A stretch of 7,462 nucleotides of DNA from Myxococcota bacterium (lineage in GTDB: Bacteria > Myxococcota_A > Polyangia > HGW-17 > JAJRWW01). This document shows, one piece after another, positions 6,634-7,462 of this stretch (position 1 is the first letter of the stretch; every line of letters begins with the position of its first letter). Location of the stretch: positions 1 to 7,462 of the forward strand of contig JAJRWW010000529.1 of the NCBI GenBank assembly GCA_024276595.1. The letters are read 5' to 3'. Both the position numbers and the translations under genes were made by a program. The notes under the pieces were generated by a model. The model was given only the letters and a program-made list of their open reading frames with translations. It did no database searches and was not told where the DNA came from.

Positions 6634-6682
6634 GCGTTCCCCGCTGGCGCCGCGGGCGCTGCATCCTCGGGCTGGGGAACGC
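6634..6682. repeat. 9-bp inverted repeat with a structured 31-nt loop
   Basis: GCGTTCCCC (6634-6642) and GGGGAACGC (6674-6682) are perfect inverted arms. The loop contains GGCGCCGCGGGCGCT, which can itself fold. The outer pair could extend by a G-U wobble. The structure is not followed by a T-run on either strand, so it is not a classical terminator. It may be part of a structured RNA or a protein-binding site. Confidence 0.45.
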
Positions 6683-6708
6683 TGCCGCCGCGGTCTCGAG
6701 CTGCAGGG

Positions 6709-6843
6709 AGCTGGACGCTGCACGCTGGGCGCTGGCGCTGAGCACGGGCTGCTGGCCGCTGGGCGCTGGGCGCTGGCGCTGAGCACGGGCTGCTGGCCGC
6801 TGGGCGCTGGCTGCTGAGCGCCCAGCGCTGGGTGTTGAGCGCC
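6709..6843. repeat. 41-bp tandem repeat in a degenerate CGCTGG-based array
   Basis: Positions 6723-6769 and 6764-6810 match base for base, so a 41-bp unit is present in about 2.15 copies (6723-6810). The unit runs from CGCTGGGCGCTGGCGCTGAG to GCTGCTGGCCGCTGGG. The unit is itself built from CGCTGG / GCTGGGC words, read on the other strand as CCAGCGC. Degenerate copies extend to both sides (for example GCTGGACGCTG at 6710 and GCGCTGGGTGTTGAGCGCC around 6826-6843). Translations of all frames here are low-complexity Ala/Pro/Ser/Arg runs, so I treat it as non-coding. Confidence 0.85.
6798..6827. repeat. 11-bp perfect stem with 8-nt loop at the end of the tandem repeat
   Basis: CGCTGGGCGCT (6798-6808), the loop GGCTGCTG (6809-6816) and AGCGCCCAGCG (6817-6827) form an 11-bp perfect stem, the most stable simple hairpin in the window. 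Its left arm belongs to the second copy of the 41-bp repeat, while its right arm is outside the repeat. Transcribed from either strand it would fold strongly. Confidence 0.6.
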
Positions 6844-6952
6844 GGGGCCGGGCATACGGGAGGCCGCAAGACGTGTATGCGTATTCACGGTTCCAGGCTC
6901 CACGCTGGCACCAGGAGCACGGCCTTCTGGTGGGTAGATTCGCGTCACGGTC

Positions 6953-7198
6953 TCACCCTGTATTGGCTTGCGGCAGGTTTCTATCCCCTTGTGTTGCCAC
7001 CAGCCGCGGACTCTCGATGGCAGATGTGGCCCCAGAGCCGGCGCGGCCTTGGGTCACGGCCTGTCGGAGCCGAGTCTGTAGCGCCCGCGCGAACTTGCCT
7101 TGTTCGGAGGCCAGCTCGAAGCGCTTGAATTGCTCCTGGCCGCCATCGTGTCTGAAGACTATGGTACAAATAGAGGCTCCGCCCTGGGCCCAGCGCAT
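6953..7198 (-). CDS. Doubtful small hypothetical protein
   Basis: An 81-residue frame starts at ATG 7198. Residues 8-52 read like a real protein: ASICTIVFRHDGG, then EQFKRFELASEQGKFARALQ and TRLRQAVTQG, a possible strand followed by amphipathic helices with many Gln, Glu, Arg and Lys. Most third positions in that stretch are G or C. The last 25-30 residues look random. There is no Shine-Dalgarno before the ATG. It would be transcribed divergently from the small lipoprotein, 35 bp apart. It may be a genuine short gene, a decayed fragment of a longer one, or chance. I recognise no family. Confidence 0.3.
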   Translation of the reverse strand: MRWAQGGASICTIVFRHDGGQEQFKRFELASEQGKFARALQTRLRQAVTQGRAGSGATSAIESPRLVATQGDRNLPQANTG

Positions 7199-7233
7199 CG
7201 GTGCGCAACATACGTCAGGCGGAAAGGGGAGTC

Positions 7234-7462
7234 ATGAAAAAGATAGTTGGTTCACTGGTCGCAACTCTTTTTGTCGTAACCATGCTCATTGGAAGCGGTT
7301 GCGTAGACCAGCTCGGCACCTGTTGGCTCGAGTGCTACCCGGAGTCCGGTGGCTTTGAATCCGAAGGCCCGTACGAGGACTACACAGAGTCCGAGTGTGA
7401 GGACAAGGCGGAGGTCAACACGACCATATTCCGGACGTGCTACTCCGACTGGGATTCGTACT
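7234..7462 (+). CDS. Small cysteine-rich lipoprotein, 3' end missing
   Basis: ATG at 7234 is preceded by AAAGGGGA, ending 3 nt before the start. The frame is open to the right edge (76 residues, no stop). It begins MKKIVGSLVATLFVVTMLIG and then SGC: a short lysine-rich N-region, a hydrophobic core and Cys23 as the likely lipid-modified residue. The lipobox GSGC lacks the usual Leu at -3. The mature part has Cys30, Cys34, Cys55 and Cys69 among acidic and aromatic residues, which suggests disulphide bonds in the periplasm or on the surface. Its first ~75 bases (AAA, ATA, GTT, GGT, CTT, TTT codons) are visibly less GC-rich than the other genes. That is partly expected for a signal peptide but could also reflect a separate origin. 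I recognise no family; function is unknown. Confidence 0.85.
   Translation, partial: MKKIVGSLVATLFVVTMLIGSGCVDQLGTCWLECYPESGGFESEGPYEDYTESECEDKAEVNTTIFRTCYSDWDSY

Larger units (their letters stand above)
6491..7233. other. Gene-poor, repeat- and hairpin-rich region between divergent genes
   Basis: About 740 bp separate the start of the fusion gene (minus strand) from the small lipoprotein (plus strand). The left half (6538-6880) is packed with inverted and direct repeats. The right half holds one weak minus-strand open frame (6953-7198) and otherwise nothing I recognise. No tRNA or rRNA pattern was seen. The promoter of the fusion gene must lie here; I could not identify a convincing -35/-10 pair for it. 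Confidence 0.6.

Noticed and set aside
6709..6843. The tandem repeat as a CRISPR array
   Set aside because: The copies are directly adjacent with no unique spacers, and the unit itself is internally repetitive.
6852..6880. GCATAC ... GTATGC inverted repeat
   Set aside because: The 6-bp arms are separated by 17 nt, which is too weak to separate from chance in this repeat-rich stretch.
6600..6948. Minus-strand frames of 89 and 106 codons over the tandem repeat
   Set aside because: They translate as repeated Ala/Pro/Ser/Gln/Arg strings caused by the DNA repeat, with no Shine-Dalgarno.
6873..7358. A 161-codon plus-strand frame overlapping the small lipoprotein start
   Set aside because: It runs out of frame through the lipoprotein's signal sequence and has no coherent protein features; the lipoprotein frame has both a Shine-Dalgarno-like sequence and a lipobox.

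Overview
The window is uniformly GC-rich DNA with the long antisense open frames that such composition produces. The cell is probably a Gram-negative of the Myxococcota / former Deltaproteobacteria type. The clues are a secreted lipoprotein with an Asp/Gly-rich spacer behind its lipobox cysteine, a beta-helix domain ending in a 'GAYE' tail, a PduL-type phosphotransacylase, and long regulatory fusion proteins. This placement is an inference from protein style; no marker gene is present.

Layout from left to right. (1) 1-738, minus: a P-loop NTPase/kinase-like protein of unknown function, cut by the window edge. (2) 739-927: a divergent promoter region with a strong 8-bp inverted repeat. (3) 928-2457, plus: a lipoprotein carrying a pectate-lyase-like parallel beta-helix. 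(4) 2442-3977, minus: a radical SAM enzyme with a second and third group of cysteines, overlapping the lipoprotein gene tail to tail by 16 bp. (5) 3978-4135: a short gap with a repeat resembling an operator. (6) 4136-6490, minus: the main item, a 784-residue single-frame fusion of a cyclic-nucleotide-binding (CNB) domain, a complete acetate kinase and a complete PduL-type phosphate acyltransferase. (7) 6491-7233: about 740 bp without a convincing gene, but rich in inverted repeats and a 41-bp tandem repeat. (8) 7234-7462, plus: the start of a small cysteine-rich lipoprotein whose 5' end is visibly less GC-rich than its surroundings; it runs off the right edge.

The fusion would place the whole acetyl-CoA + Pi -> acetyl-phosphate -> acetate + ATP route (or its reverse) on one chain beneath a ligand-sensing domain. 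All catalytic residues I can place by family numbering are present in both enzyme domains. The CNB domain keeps the ribose-binding Glu but has Thr where classical cAMP binders have the phosphate-binding Arg. I know of no characterised protein with this architecture. No other gene in the window has an obvious metabolic link to it; the radical SAM gene lies downstream on the same strand after a 158-bp gap and may be transcribed separately.
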